A stretch of DNA of 64,000 nucleotides from CAWBXL01 sp963837365 (GTDB lineage Bacteria > Acidobacteriota > Terriglobia > Terriglobales > Acidobacteriaceae), in assembly GCA_963837365.1 (NCBI GenBank), contig CAWIMW010000001.1, forward strand, positions 1,236,108-1,300,107, given 5' to 3'. Each line of letters begins with the position of its first letter. The stretch's first letter is position 1. Under the pieces are notes generated by a model. It worked only from the letters and a program-made list of their open reading frames with translations, was not told where the DNA came from and searched no databases. Shown here in pieces: positions 40,413 through 46,545 of the stretch. A program made the translations under genes and the position numbers.

Positions 40413-41327
40413 ATGTTTTCATCACTTGAAGAACTGACAGAAGGGCTTCGGCATTCTGGCTACATTGTCGATTCCGTCACGACGACGGCTGTTTACCTGG
40501 CCGCAACGCTTCACAAACCCATCCTCTTGGAAGGCCCGGCTGGCAGTGGGAAGACCCAGTTGGCCTATGCTGTTGCCGAGGCGGCCGACACCAAAGTCGA
40601 ACGGCTGCAGTGCTATCAAGGAATCAGCGAGGACAAAGCGATTGGCAAATTCGATGAATCGCTGCAACAGCTCTGTGTGGATCTCACAGCAAGGTCCATC
40701 AATGTGGAGTGGGATGCGCTCCAGGTGGAATTGCATGGCAGAAAGTTTTTCAGTGCCGGGCCATTGCTGCGCGCTCTCGAATACAAGAACGCGTGCGTGC
40801 TGCTTATCGACGAATTGGACAAAGTGGACCAGGCGTTTGAAGCCATGCTGCTGGAGTTGCTGAGTGTCTGGCAGCTGAGCATTCCCAAGCTCGGAACTGT
40901 CAGAGCCGAGACCATTCCCTTTGTTGTCCTCACTTCCAACGAAGAGAGGCGTATTGGAGACCCTCTACGGCGTCGCAGCTTTTATCTTCGCGTAGAGCAC
41001 CCGTCAGCTGAACGTGAAGCCGAGATTGTTGCTTTGAAAACACCAGGTGCCAGCCGGGAGTTTCACGCTGGATTGGCCGGACTAGCCAAGGCGCTTCGCG
41101 GGTGGAGTCTGGAAAAGCCGCCATCTATCGCGGAGATTTTGGATTTGGCACAGGCACTGAAGGTTCTGGGCGAGGAGCGAGTGACCCCTCAAATGCGGGA
41201 CATTCTGTTGCCTCTCCTAGCGAAGACAGAGGCTGACAGGAAGAAGCTCCTTCTGCGCGATGGTTTCGCCAGCCTGATCTATGACGCGCAGCAACACACG
41301 CAAGAAGCACTCAGGAGTGCCGCATGA
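40413..41327 (+). CDS. MoxR-type AAA+ ATPase leading the T4SS operon
   Basis: 304 residues from the ATG at 40413. The AAA+ core has Walker A GPAGSGKTQ at 41-49, Walker B VLLIDELDKVD near 130-138, sensor 1 in PFVVLTSNEERR, and arginines in DPLRRRSFYLRVEHP, all as in MoxR ATPases. These usually remodel or activate partner proteins, often VWA-domain proteins; no VWA gene is seen here. Its stop overlaps the VirB1-like start by ATGA, so it is translated together with the conjugation genes. It may stand in for an assembly ATPase such as VirB11, which is missing in the window; that is conjecture. Confidence 0.82.
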   Translation: MFSSLEELTEGLRHSGYIVDSVTTTAVYLAATLHKPILLEGPAGSGKTQLAYAVAEAADTKVERLQCYQGISEDKAIGKFDESLQQLCVDLTARSINVEWDALQVELHGRKFFSAGPLLRALEYKNACVLLIDELDKVDQAFEAMLLELLSVWQLSIPKLGTVRAETIPFVVLTSNEERRIGDPLRRRSFYLRVEHPSAEREAEIVALKTPGASREFHAGLAGLAKALRGWSLEKPPSIAEILDLAQALKVLGEERVTPQMRDILLPLLAKTEADRKKLLLRDGFASLIYDAQQHTQEALRSAA

Positions 41328-41836
41328 GGAAATGCTTGTTCCTGACGCTGTTCGCCCTCGCTGCTTTGAACTGCCGAGCCCAGCCGCAGCGAACTGCGGC
41401 CCGGCTCGAAGCGGAATACTACGTTGCCGCCTATGCCCGGCACTACAACGTGCCGGTGAGGTTTGTGCGGGCGATTGTTGAGCAGGAATCGAGTTGGCGT
41501 CCCTGTCCGGTCTCTCCGAAAGGTGCGGCCGGCCTCATGCAGTTGATGCCCGCCACAGCTGCCCGATTGGGAGTCCGCGATCGCTGCAATATCGGCGAGA
41601 ACGTATCTGGTGGAGTCCGTTACTTGGCGTGGCTTATACGCAAGTTCTCAGGAGACCTGAGATTGGCCGCAGCGGCGTATCTAGCTGGCGAAGAAGTCGT
41701 CGCCCGCCGTCGACTTCTGTATCGGAACCGCGAGGTCGTCGCCTATGTGTCTCGAATCAGAGAGAGTTACCAGCATCAATTTGCGGAAGACAGCGGGGCA
41801 TTGTCCACCGCATTGAGGAGCAGAACAATCCGATGA
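41324..41836 (+). CDS. VirB1-like lytic transglycosylase
   Basis: 170 residues with a signal peptide (LFLTLFALAALNCRAQ). The SLT domain has the catalytic glutamate E55 in EQESSW, then SPKGAAGLMQLMPATAARLG and the later YLAGEEVV region where most family members have AYNAG. The enzyme cuts peptidoglycan to let the secretion channel through. It overlaps the gene before and the gene after by ATGA on both sides, which is strong evidence for one operon. The reading AYLAGEEVV in place of AYNAGxxxV is a divergence from the usual motif, but the core glutamate is kept. Confidence 0.88.
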   Translation: MRKCLFLTLFALAALNCRAQPQRTAARLEAEYYVAAYARHYNVPVRFVRAIVEQESSWRPCPVSPKGAAGLMQLMPATAARLGVRDRCNIGENVSGGVRYLAWLIRKFSGDLRLAAAAYLAGEEVVARRRLLYRNREVVAYVSRIRESYQHQFAEDSGALSTALRSRTIR

Positions 41837-42759
41837 AAATTTGTTGGGTTTTTGTGTATTGCATAACGCTAACCGTAGCCTTCGCTCAGGCGGACCCGCC
41901 GCCACGGGCCTTGCCGGAGGCTCGAATCGTCCACCTGACACTAGACACTCAAATCGTTACCGTTCTGCACCTGCGACCAGGTTATGTCAGCTCGGTGCGA
42001 GTGCCGGAAGATGTGAGCTCGGTGGTTCTGGGAAATCCCGGCGCCTTCAAAGCCGAACATTCCGACGCTGAGCCACGACTCGTGTTCCTGAAGCCTACGG
42101 CTTCAGCTCCAGGCGAGACCAACGCACTAATAACGACCAAGACCGGCCGCGAGATTTCCCTGCACTTGGTCAGCACCGGAAACTCAAATCCCAGGGCTGT
42201 AGTTGACTTCGCTCTCGAATACGACAACCCGCGAGGCTTTTTCATCGAGCCCTCCCATCCTACCTTCGTGATTGCCGATACCCGCAGTCTCACTCCCGAT
42301 CCCGCGCCAGCGACGCTTCCAAGTGGTACATCGACGAGTACCCAGGACCTTCTTAAGCAGCAAGCTGCACCGCACCCACACTGGCAAGGCAAACAGCTAC
42401 GGGTAGCGGTGGGGCTGGTCACTGCGAACAATCAGCAAATGACTGTGGCGTTCTCGGTACTGAATGCCTCGCCGAGAACGATCGAATTGCTGCCCCCGCA
42501 GATACAACTCGCCGGTGAATCAAAAGATAAGCACGGAAAACGAGTGAAGGCCGACCAGGTTGCCGTCACCGACTATGCGACCACGGCACGACGCCTACGT
42601 CCTCGCGGTCGAGCAGACGCGGTTGTGGTATTTGAGCGTCCGTCTTTCAAAGAATCGAGAGAACAAATGCTGCTCCAAGTAGCCCAGGCGGAAGAGGTGG
42701 ACCGCCCAGTCCTTGTGCCGATCCCGTTTGTGGCGCCGCTGAACGGAGGATCGAGATGA
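41833..42759 (+). CDS. VirB9/TrbG-like outer channel protein with divergent C-terminus
   Basis: 308 residues from the ATG in the ATGA overlap at 41833; the longer open frame upstream is a shadow of virB1. A signal peptide (VFVYCITLTVAFAQ) is followed by a VirB9/CagX-like N-terminal domain: RIVHLTLDTQIVTVLHLRPG, then VRVPEDVSSVVLGNPGAF, LVFLKPTA and TNALITTKTGREISLHL. Classical VirB9 has a YxxxGxxxxxP-type C-terminal domain that docks on VirB7. Here residues 175-308 differ, including LRVAVGLVTANNQQMTVAFSVLNASPRTIELLPP and a beta-rich end. The position before VirB10 supports the call. Confidence 0.7.
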   Translation: MKICWVFVYCITLTVAFAQADPPPRALPEARIVHLTLDTQIVTVLHLRPGYVSSVRVPEDVSSVVLGNPGAFKAEHSDAEPRLVFLKPTASAPGETNALITTKTGREISLHLVSTGNSNPRAVVDFALEYDNPRGFFIEPSHPTFVIADTRSLTPDPAPATLPSGTSTSTQDLLKQQAAPHPHWQGKQLRVAVGLVTANNQQMTVAFSVLNASPRTIELLPPQIQLAGESKDKHGKRVKADQVAVTDYATTARRLRPRGRADAVVVFERPSFKESREQMLLQVAQAEEVDRPVLVPIPFVAPLNGGSR

Positions 42760-44087
42760 CTTCACGGAATGGACAAAACGGGACCACCGCCATCGCGGAC
42801 GCGATTGCCGAACCATCGGCGAACGCCGCGGCTGCACCAACCGCTGCCGGGCAGAGCACCAGCCCGGTCACACGAACAGAACTGCGAGCTAGACAAAAGT
42901 TCCAGCAGAACCGATTCGTCATTATCGGAGCGGGAGCGCTAGTGGTGGCGCTACTACTGTTTGTTGGCGTCTCGATGCCACGTAAGAACACTTCGCAAAC
43001 GCCGAAAACTGGAGTTGCTGTTGGTCAAGCTAAATCTCAGCAGGGCGACGCTTCGGCCGACAGCCGCAGCCTGTTGCCGATCACCGACTCAGGCCGGCCT
43101 ATCGCGAAGGAAACTCATGATGGTTTTGTCGATGAGCAGGATTTACAACGAACAGCAACCAGGTCGCCTGTCCCCGCGAAGACTCCCCGCCCATCACCAG
43201 CCATTCAAGATGGAACATTAGCTTCGGTACCACCTTTTCCTGAGCAATGGCAGGCGCCTCCCTATCAGCCGGGTGCTGAAGGCAGCGCGCACACGGCGGA
43301 TCCGAGCAAAGCCGAAAGGGACGCACTTGAGCAGCCTTCGCTTGTCTACGTGCGGAAAGGTGCAATCTCGCAAGGCGGTGTTGCATCTCAGAATGTCATG
43401 GTCGACCCGGAACCCATGATTGGCCTGGGGCTGCCCACCGGTACACGGCTGCGAGCGCGTCTCGAGTCGGCGGTGAGCACAGCGGTTCGAACGCCAGTGT
43501 TGGCCGTGATTGAATACAACTATGAGCGGGCCGGAGAGATCATCGTTCCAGCCGGAGCGAAGGCGATAGGCCACATCCAACAGGCCGACCGCTCTGGGTA
43601 CATGACGATCCAGTTCGATTCGTTGATGATGCCCGATGACGCCAGCATCCCGATCCAGGGCGTGGCCACAGATTTGAGCCTGCGACCTCCGAAGGGGAAG
43701 GTTGAAGGAAAGAACACCGGCAAGAACGTCTTGGTGCGATCTCTGTCGGGAATTGGCCAAGTCGGGTCTCTCTTAGTGGGCCGCGCCAGCCTGAACCAGC
43801 CATTCAGCGCCGGCGATATGCTACGAGAGCGGGTGAGCAACAACATCGGCCAGGCGTCGGACGAACAGGTATCGAGACTGGCTTTGACAGAGCATGTCGT
43901 AGTGACGATTCCTGCCAACACTCCGATCTATGTCGTACTCGAAAAGAATGTAAAGGCCAACCCTGCTTCAGCGGGAACTCCCGCTGATGGTCCTCCACTT
44001 TCGAATTCGGCAAATGCGGATGAACTTCGACAATTGCTACAGTTGCAGCGAGAACTGAGGCAAACGGCGACCAACGAGGAAAAATAA
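42756..44087 (+). CDS. VirB10/TrbI-like channel protein
   Basis: 443 residues. A cytoplasmic N-terminus of about 50 residues precedes one membrane helix (FVIIGAGALVVALLLFVGVSM). A proline-rich periplasmic linker leads to the C-terminal barrel domain typical of TrbI/VirB10: GTRLRARLESAVSTAVRTPVLAVIEYNYERAGEIIVPAGAKAIGHI and later IPIQGVATDLSLRPPKGK. The protein spans the periplasm and transmits ATPase action to the outer-membrane channel. It overlaps the VirB9-like gene by ATGA. The operon then stops, and the matching T4SS genes resume at 52.7 kb. Confidence 0.88.
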   Translation: MTSRNGQNGTTAIADAIAEPSANAAAAPTAAGQSTSPVTRTELRARQKFQQNRFVIIGAGALVVALLLFVGVSMPRKNTSQTPKTGVAVGQAKSQQGDASADSRSLLPITDSGRPIAKETHDGFVDEQDLQRTATRSPVPAKTPRPSPAIQDGTLASVPPFPEQWQAPPYQPGAEGSAHTADPSKAERDALEQPSLVYVRKGAISQGGVASQNVMVDPEPMIGLGLPTGTRLRARLESAVSTAVRTPVLAVIEYNYERAGEIIVPAGAKAIGHIQQADRSGYMTIQFDSLMMPDDASIPIQGVATDLSLRPPKGKVEGKNTGKNVLVRSLSGIGQVGSLLVGRASLNQPFSAGDMLRERVSNNIGQASDEQVSRLALTEHVVVTIPANTPIYVVLEKNVKANPASAGTPADGPPLSNSANADELRQLLQLQRELRQTATNEEK

Positions 44088-44125
44088 CGCCAACCTGTCA
44101 CCTACGGTGCTCAGGGACTTCCCAG

Positions 44126-44160
44126 AAGCCCGTTTCTGGACCGCTTCCGTGTGCGGATAG
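44126..44160 (+). repeat. Short dispersed repeat B, copy 1
   Basis: AAGCCCGTTTCTGGA at 44126-44140 followed by a TTCCG block and GCGGATAG. Related copies are at 46297 and 49281, all in the same orientation. It lies in the 188-bp gap after virB10, 7 bp ahead of repeat A copy 1. Confidence 0.5.
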
Positions 44161-44166
44161 CTGGCC

Positions 44167-44188
44167 GGTCAATGAGTGAAATGGCGAT
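44167..44188 (+). repeat. 22-bp dispersed repeat A, copy 1
   Basis: A 22-bp sequence beginning GGTCAATGAG and ending AATGGCGAT, identical at 44167, 45060 and 45911. It is preceded here by GGCC, as in copy 2. A degenerate fourth copy is at 44603-44623. Confidence 0.75.
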
Positions 44189-44275
44189 AGTACGACAGTC
44201 AACTTGCGGTGGTGGCACAGTTTTGAAATCCACAGGGGGGTAGCGCCGAATGGCGGCCTGTGGGAAACTGAGGAC

Positions 44276-44506
44276 ATGAAAAAACCAGAATTGACCGCCG
44301 AGGGTTGGCTTGGACCAAGGCACGAAATGGACGACGCCAGTCATCGTTTCGGCAAATGCTCTGAATGCAATGAGACTATCTGTGTCGAAAAAGCGGTGAC
44401 AGACCCAGAGAGTACGGGACCAGAAACAATTGAAATGCTCCGTAGGGTATTTCGCAGACACATTAAGCTTATGCACTCCGAGGACTCGACCCAATCTGCT
44501 GCCTGA
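44276..44506 (+). CDS. Small C2H2-like zinc-finger protein
   Basis: 76 residues starting MKKPELTAEGWLG, with TGAGGA four bases before the ATG. It has a CSEC pair (CxxC) near residue 28 and HIKLMH (HxxxxH) near residue 66, a C2-H2 arrangement with about 33 residues between the pairs. Small proteins of this plan are frequent in Acidobacteriota, as I recall, often with an FxxHxxxxH end. It would bind zinc and perhaps DNA or protein. It lies at the start of the cargo region after virB10, on the same strand. Confidence 0.6.
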   Translation: MKKPELTAEGWLGPRHEMDDASHRFGKCSECNETICVEKAVTDPESTGPETIEMLRRVFRRHIKLMHSEDSTQSAA

Positions 44507-44602
44507 TCGCGAGAAGAGTCCCAAAATCTGGTGAGAGGTTTCGAGTGCCACGCCCTGGGTTGCTGAAGACCGCGCAACTCCCGTTCGGCGCGTCCCTCTA
44601 CG

Positions 44603-44623
44603 GGGTTCTGAGTGTAATGGCGA
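44603..44623 (+). repeat. Degenerate copy of repeat A
   Basis: GGTTCTGAGTGTAATGGCGAT differs from repeat A by a one-base deletion and a few substitutions but keeps the TGAGTG.AATGGCGAT core. It sits 415 bp after copy 1, between two small genes. Confidence 0.4.
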
Positions 44624-44722
44624 TGTTTCAAGAATCGACTGCGCTTGGTAATGGCTCAGGTTCGATCTCGTGCTTGGTTGAACGACGCCAAGTCCTTACT
44701 GCCAGCAGCAGGGAGAGCACGT

Positions 44723-44884
44723 TCACTCCGAGTAGCCTTCGTCCCCATCGTCATCTTCCTCGTCGCCGTCGTGTTCCTTCTCGTCGTCCTCTTCCTCATC
44801 TGGCTCTTCTCGAAGGAGGACATCAGCGGCTATCGAGCGGCCGGAGTGGTCTGAGCCGGAGCATGGTACGTATGCTTCATCCAT
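44723..44884 (-). CDS. Small, highly acidic protein ending DGDEGYSE
   Basis: A 53-codon frame on the reverse strand. It starts MDEAYVPCSGSDHSG and ends in a run of Asp and Glu broken by Lys, His and Gly, with the terminus GDEGYSE. Near the middle it has AADVLLREEPDEEE. I recall acidic small proteins with a VLLREEPDEEE stretch and a DGYSE end from Acidobacteriota, so this is more credible than the hydrophobic frame on the other strand, which is its mirror. Function unknown; a calcium- or protein-binding tail is possible. It is too short for many callers. Confidence 0.6.
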   Translation of the reverse strand: MDEAYVPCSGSDHSGRSIAADVLLREEPDEEEDDEKEHDGDEEDDDGDEGYSE

Positions 44885-45059
44885 GATCAATGGTACGCCT
44901 TATGCACATCTTGTATGCCCTTCTCGGAATACGGCTACAAGGGGTCGTTAACCCGGCCACCCAAAGCCGGCACGATGAAGGACGGAATTATCCGACCTCA
45001 CTGTCGCTAGCCGAGGCGTTATCACCAACAATCCCGGTCGTCCATGGCGGGGCCGGAGG

Positions 45060-45081
45060 GGTCAATGAGTGAAATGGCGAT
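45060..45081 (+). repeat. 22-bp dispersed repeat A, copy 2
   Basis: Identical to the copies at 44167 and 45911, preceded by GGCCGGAGG. The surrounding 44885-45147 stretch has no other feature that I can support. Confidence 0.75.
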
Positions 45082-45147
45082 GTTACGCCAACGACCCAAG
45101 TCCAATATTTCATTGCATGTTGCTTACTTGAAGAACTCTCAGAGCTG

Positions 45148-45825
45148 TCACTGTGACTGTGAAGCAGTTCGCAGAGGCTCCAGTCGGACGTCGAGTTGCT
45201 TTCTTTGACCTGCGGCTAAATTTAATACTGGCCGCGACGGATTCGATGGATCAGCAAAAACCCACCCCTTATATCCGTTCGCCGTAACCATTACGACCAG
45301 ATCGCAACCCGGAGGGACTGTAAGATCAAACGTGCCGGACTCATTAATTCTTGATGTGGAGCCGCTAGCATTACAATCCAAACCGCTATAGGAAATCCAG
45401 GCAGGACGAATGGGCTTGCCAGTCAGACTATCTGTAATTGAGCCGGATACAATTCCACCCGGCTTGCGCATTTGAATCGTGATGTCCTGCCATAGTTGGT
45501 TGGGACTAATCTTCACACGCTGCCCAGGTCTCTGATTCTCTATCGAGTACCCAGAACTTTCGTCGATGGCGAATACTTGGTAAGAGCCGATTGGTAATTG
45601 GTCAATTGTGAAGTGCCCATCGCTGCCTACAGACCATCGACAACTACTTGAGGTTATATTGCCCGATCGAGTTTCTATACATACCTGCGCGTCAGTGGCG
45701 ATTTCTTGATCCTCCGTGCCAACGAATCCAGTGATACCGCCGCGCTCTGCGGCCTTGCCATTCTGTCCGTAACAGTAGAGCACTGTCGTAGCGAACACAA
45801 CCAAGCTCAATAGGGTCCGAAGCAT
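45148..45825 (-). CDS. Exported protein with carboxypeptidase-regulatory-like (beta-sandwich) domains
   Basis: About 225 residues from MLRTLLSLVVF; an earlier ATG would add 11 residues before the signal peptide. The signal peptide ends near CYGQ. Two beta-sandwich domains follow. The first reads GGITGFVGTEDQEIATDAQVCIETR...DGHFTIDQLPIGSYQVFA, the second GGIVSGSITDSLTGKPIRPAWISYSG...GTFDLTVPPGCDLVVMVTANGYKGW. This is the carboxypeptidase-regulatory-like fold used as a binding module in many secreted Acidobacteriota proteins. No enzyme domain is attached. It is flanked by repeat A copies on both sides and transcribed against the T4SS genes. Confidence 0.75.
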   Translation of the reverse strand: MLRTLLSLVVFATTVLYCYGQNGKAAERGGITGFVGTEDQEIATDAQVCIETRSGNITSSSCRWSVGSDGHFTIDQLPIGSYQVFAIDESSGYSIENQRPGQRVKISPNQLWQDITIQMRKPGGIVSGSITDSLTGKPIRPAWISYSGLDCNASGSTSRINESGTFDLTVPPGCDLVVMVTANGYKGWVFADPSNPSRPVLNLAAGQRKQLDVRLEPLRTASQSQ

Positions 45826-45910
45826 GTACCGCCTCCAGATACGCACAAATTCTAGCACCGGGGCGATGACTGACGAAAACAGGCGATAGCGCTTAAAACC
45901 CCCTCCCGAG

Positions 45911-45932
45911 GGTCAATGAGTGAAATGGCGAT
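45911..45932 (+). repeat. 22-bp dispersed repeat A, copy 3
   Basis: Identical to the copies at 44167 and 45060. It abuts the end of the chimeric ORF at 45933 exactly, so that ORF's stop region lies at the repeat border, as expected if the repeat marks an insertion or recombination boundary. Confidence 0.75.
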
Positions 45933-46235
45933 TTATCTTTCGTTTGGAGGCTCCAGAGGGGGATCGGTATTCGCGGGCTCCCGCTTTTCTTCGGTGAATC
46001 GAATGACACCGGTCTCATCGGTATAGTAACTGCGCTGGCTTCTGCTGAGTCGCTTGGCAGGTTGGGCGATGATCTTGTAGTGTTCGATGGGGGCCGCCTC
46101 GCCAACATGACCATATGATTCTTGCGAGCTCGCCGCGCCGAGCGAGTGAAGAACCGCATTCTTCGACTGCTCTAAATCGGCTAGTCGAAGCATTGTTCTT
46201 GCCTTGGAGCGTTTCGATGTTTTCCGATGCGCCAT
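45933..46235 (-). pseudogene. Chimeric fragment: integrase N-terminus joined to a pilin-like C-terminus
   Basis: 100 codons. Residues 1 to about 43 (MAHRKTSKRSKARTMLRLAD, then LEQSKNAVLHSLGAASSQESYGH) match the start of a tyrosine-recombinase SAM-like domain that I recall from Acidobacteriota integrases. Residues from about 50 on (HYKIIAQPAKRLSRSQRSYYTDETGVIRF...TDPPL) match the C-terminal end of a type IV pilin/pseudopilin-like protein. Neither part is complete, and no catalytic residue of the recombinase is present. The ORF is best read as the product of a deletion or insertion that fused two gene remnants. Its end touches repeat A copy 3. Confidence 0.6.
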
Positions 46236-46296
46236 ACTTGGCGGCCTCCCAGGCCGCGATCAGTATGGTCGTTCAGATGGACGCTCATGGTCTCGA

Positions 46297-46330
46297 AACC
46301 CGTTTGCGGATAACTTCCGGTTGACCGACC
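46297..46330 (+). repeat. Short dispersed repeat B, copy 2
   Basis: AACCCGTTTGCGGATAACTTCCGGTTGACCG resembles copy 1 and copy 3. The 46236-46545 interval around it holds no gene that I can support. Confidence 0.45.
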
Positions 46331-46545
46331 ATCCACGAAGTAACGGCGTCATCACTCTGGCTGCGGCAGTCCCATCCGGCGCAGCAGGTCGGTGTAGCGC
46401 GTAAATCAATGGACATCGTTTCCGTCCGGAGCGTCGTTTTCGCGAGAAGCGAGCCCGAAAATATAGCGTGGCCCTTGGGCCAAGCTGGTCTCACAGGTTC
46501 TGACGACGAACAGTCAAGTGAAAAGCACACGAGGGAATCGAAGTG

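Noticed and set aside
41494..41832. N-terminal extension of the VirB9-like gene
   Set aside because: It lies over the VirB1-like gene. The ATG at 41833 starts a proper signal peptide and sits in an ATGA overlap.
44651..44854. Plus-strand ORF with a very hydrophobic helix
   Set aside because: It is the mirror of an acidic coding run on the minus strand (GAN/GAY codons read backwards give V, I, F and L). The minus-strand protein has a plausible start and a recognisable end.
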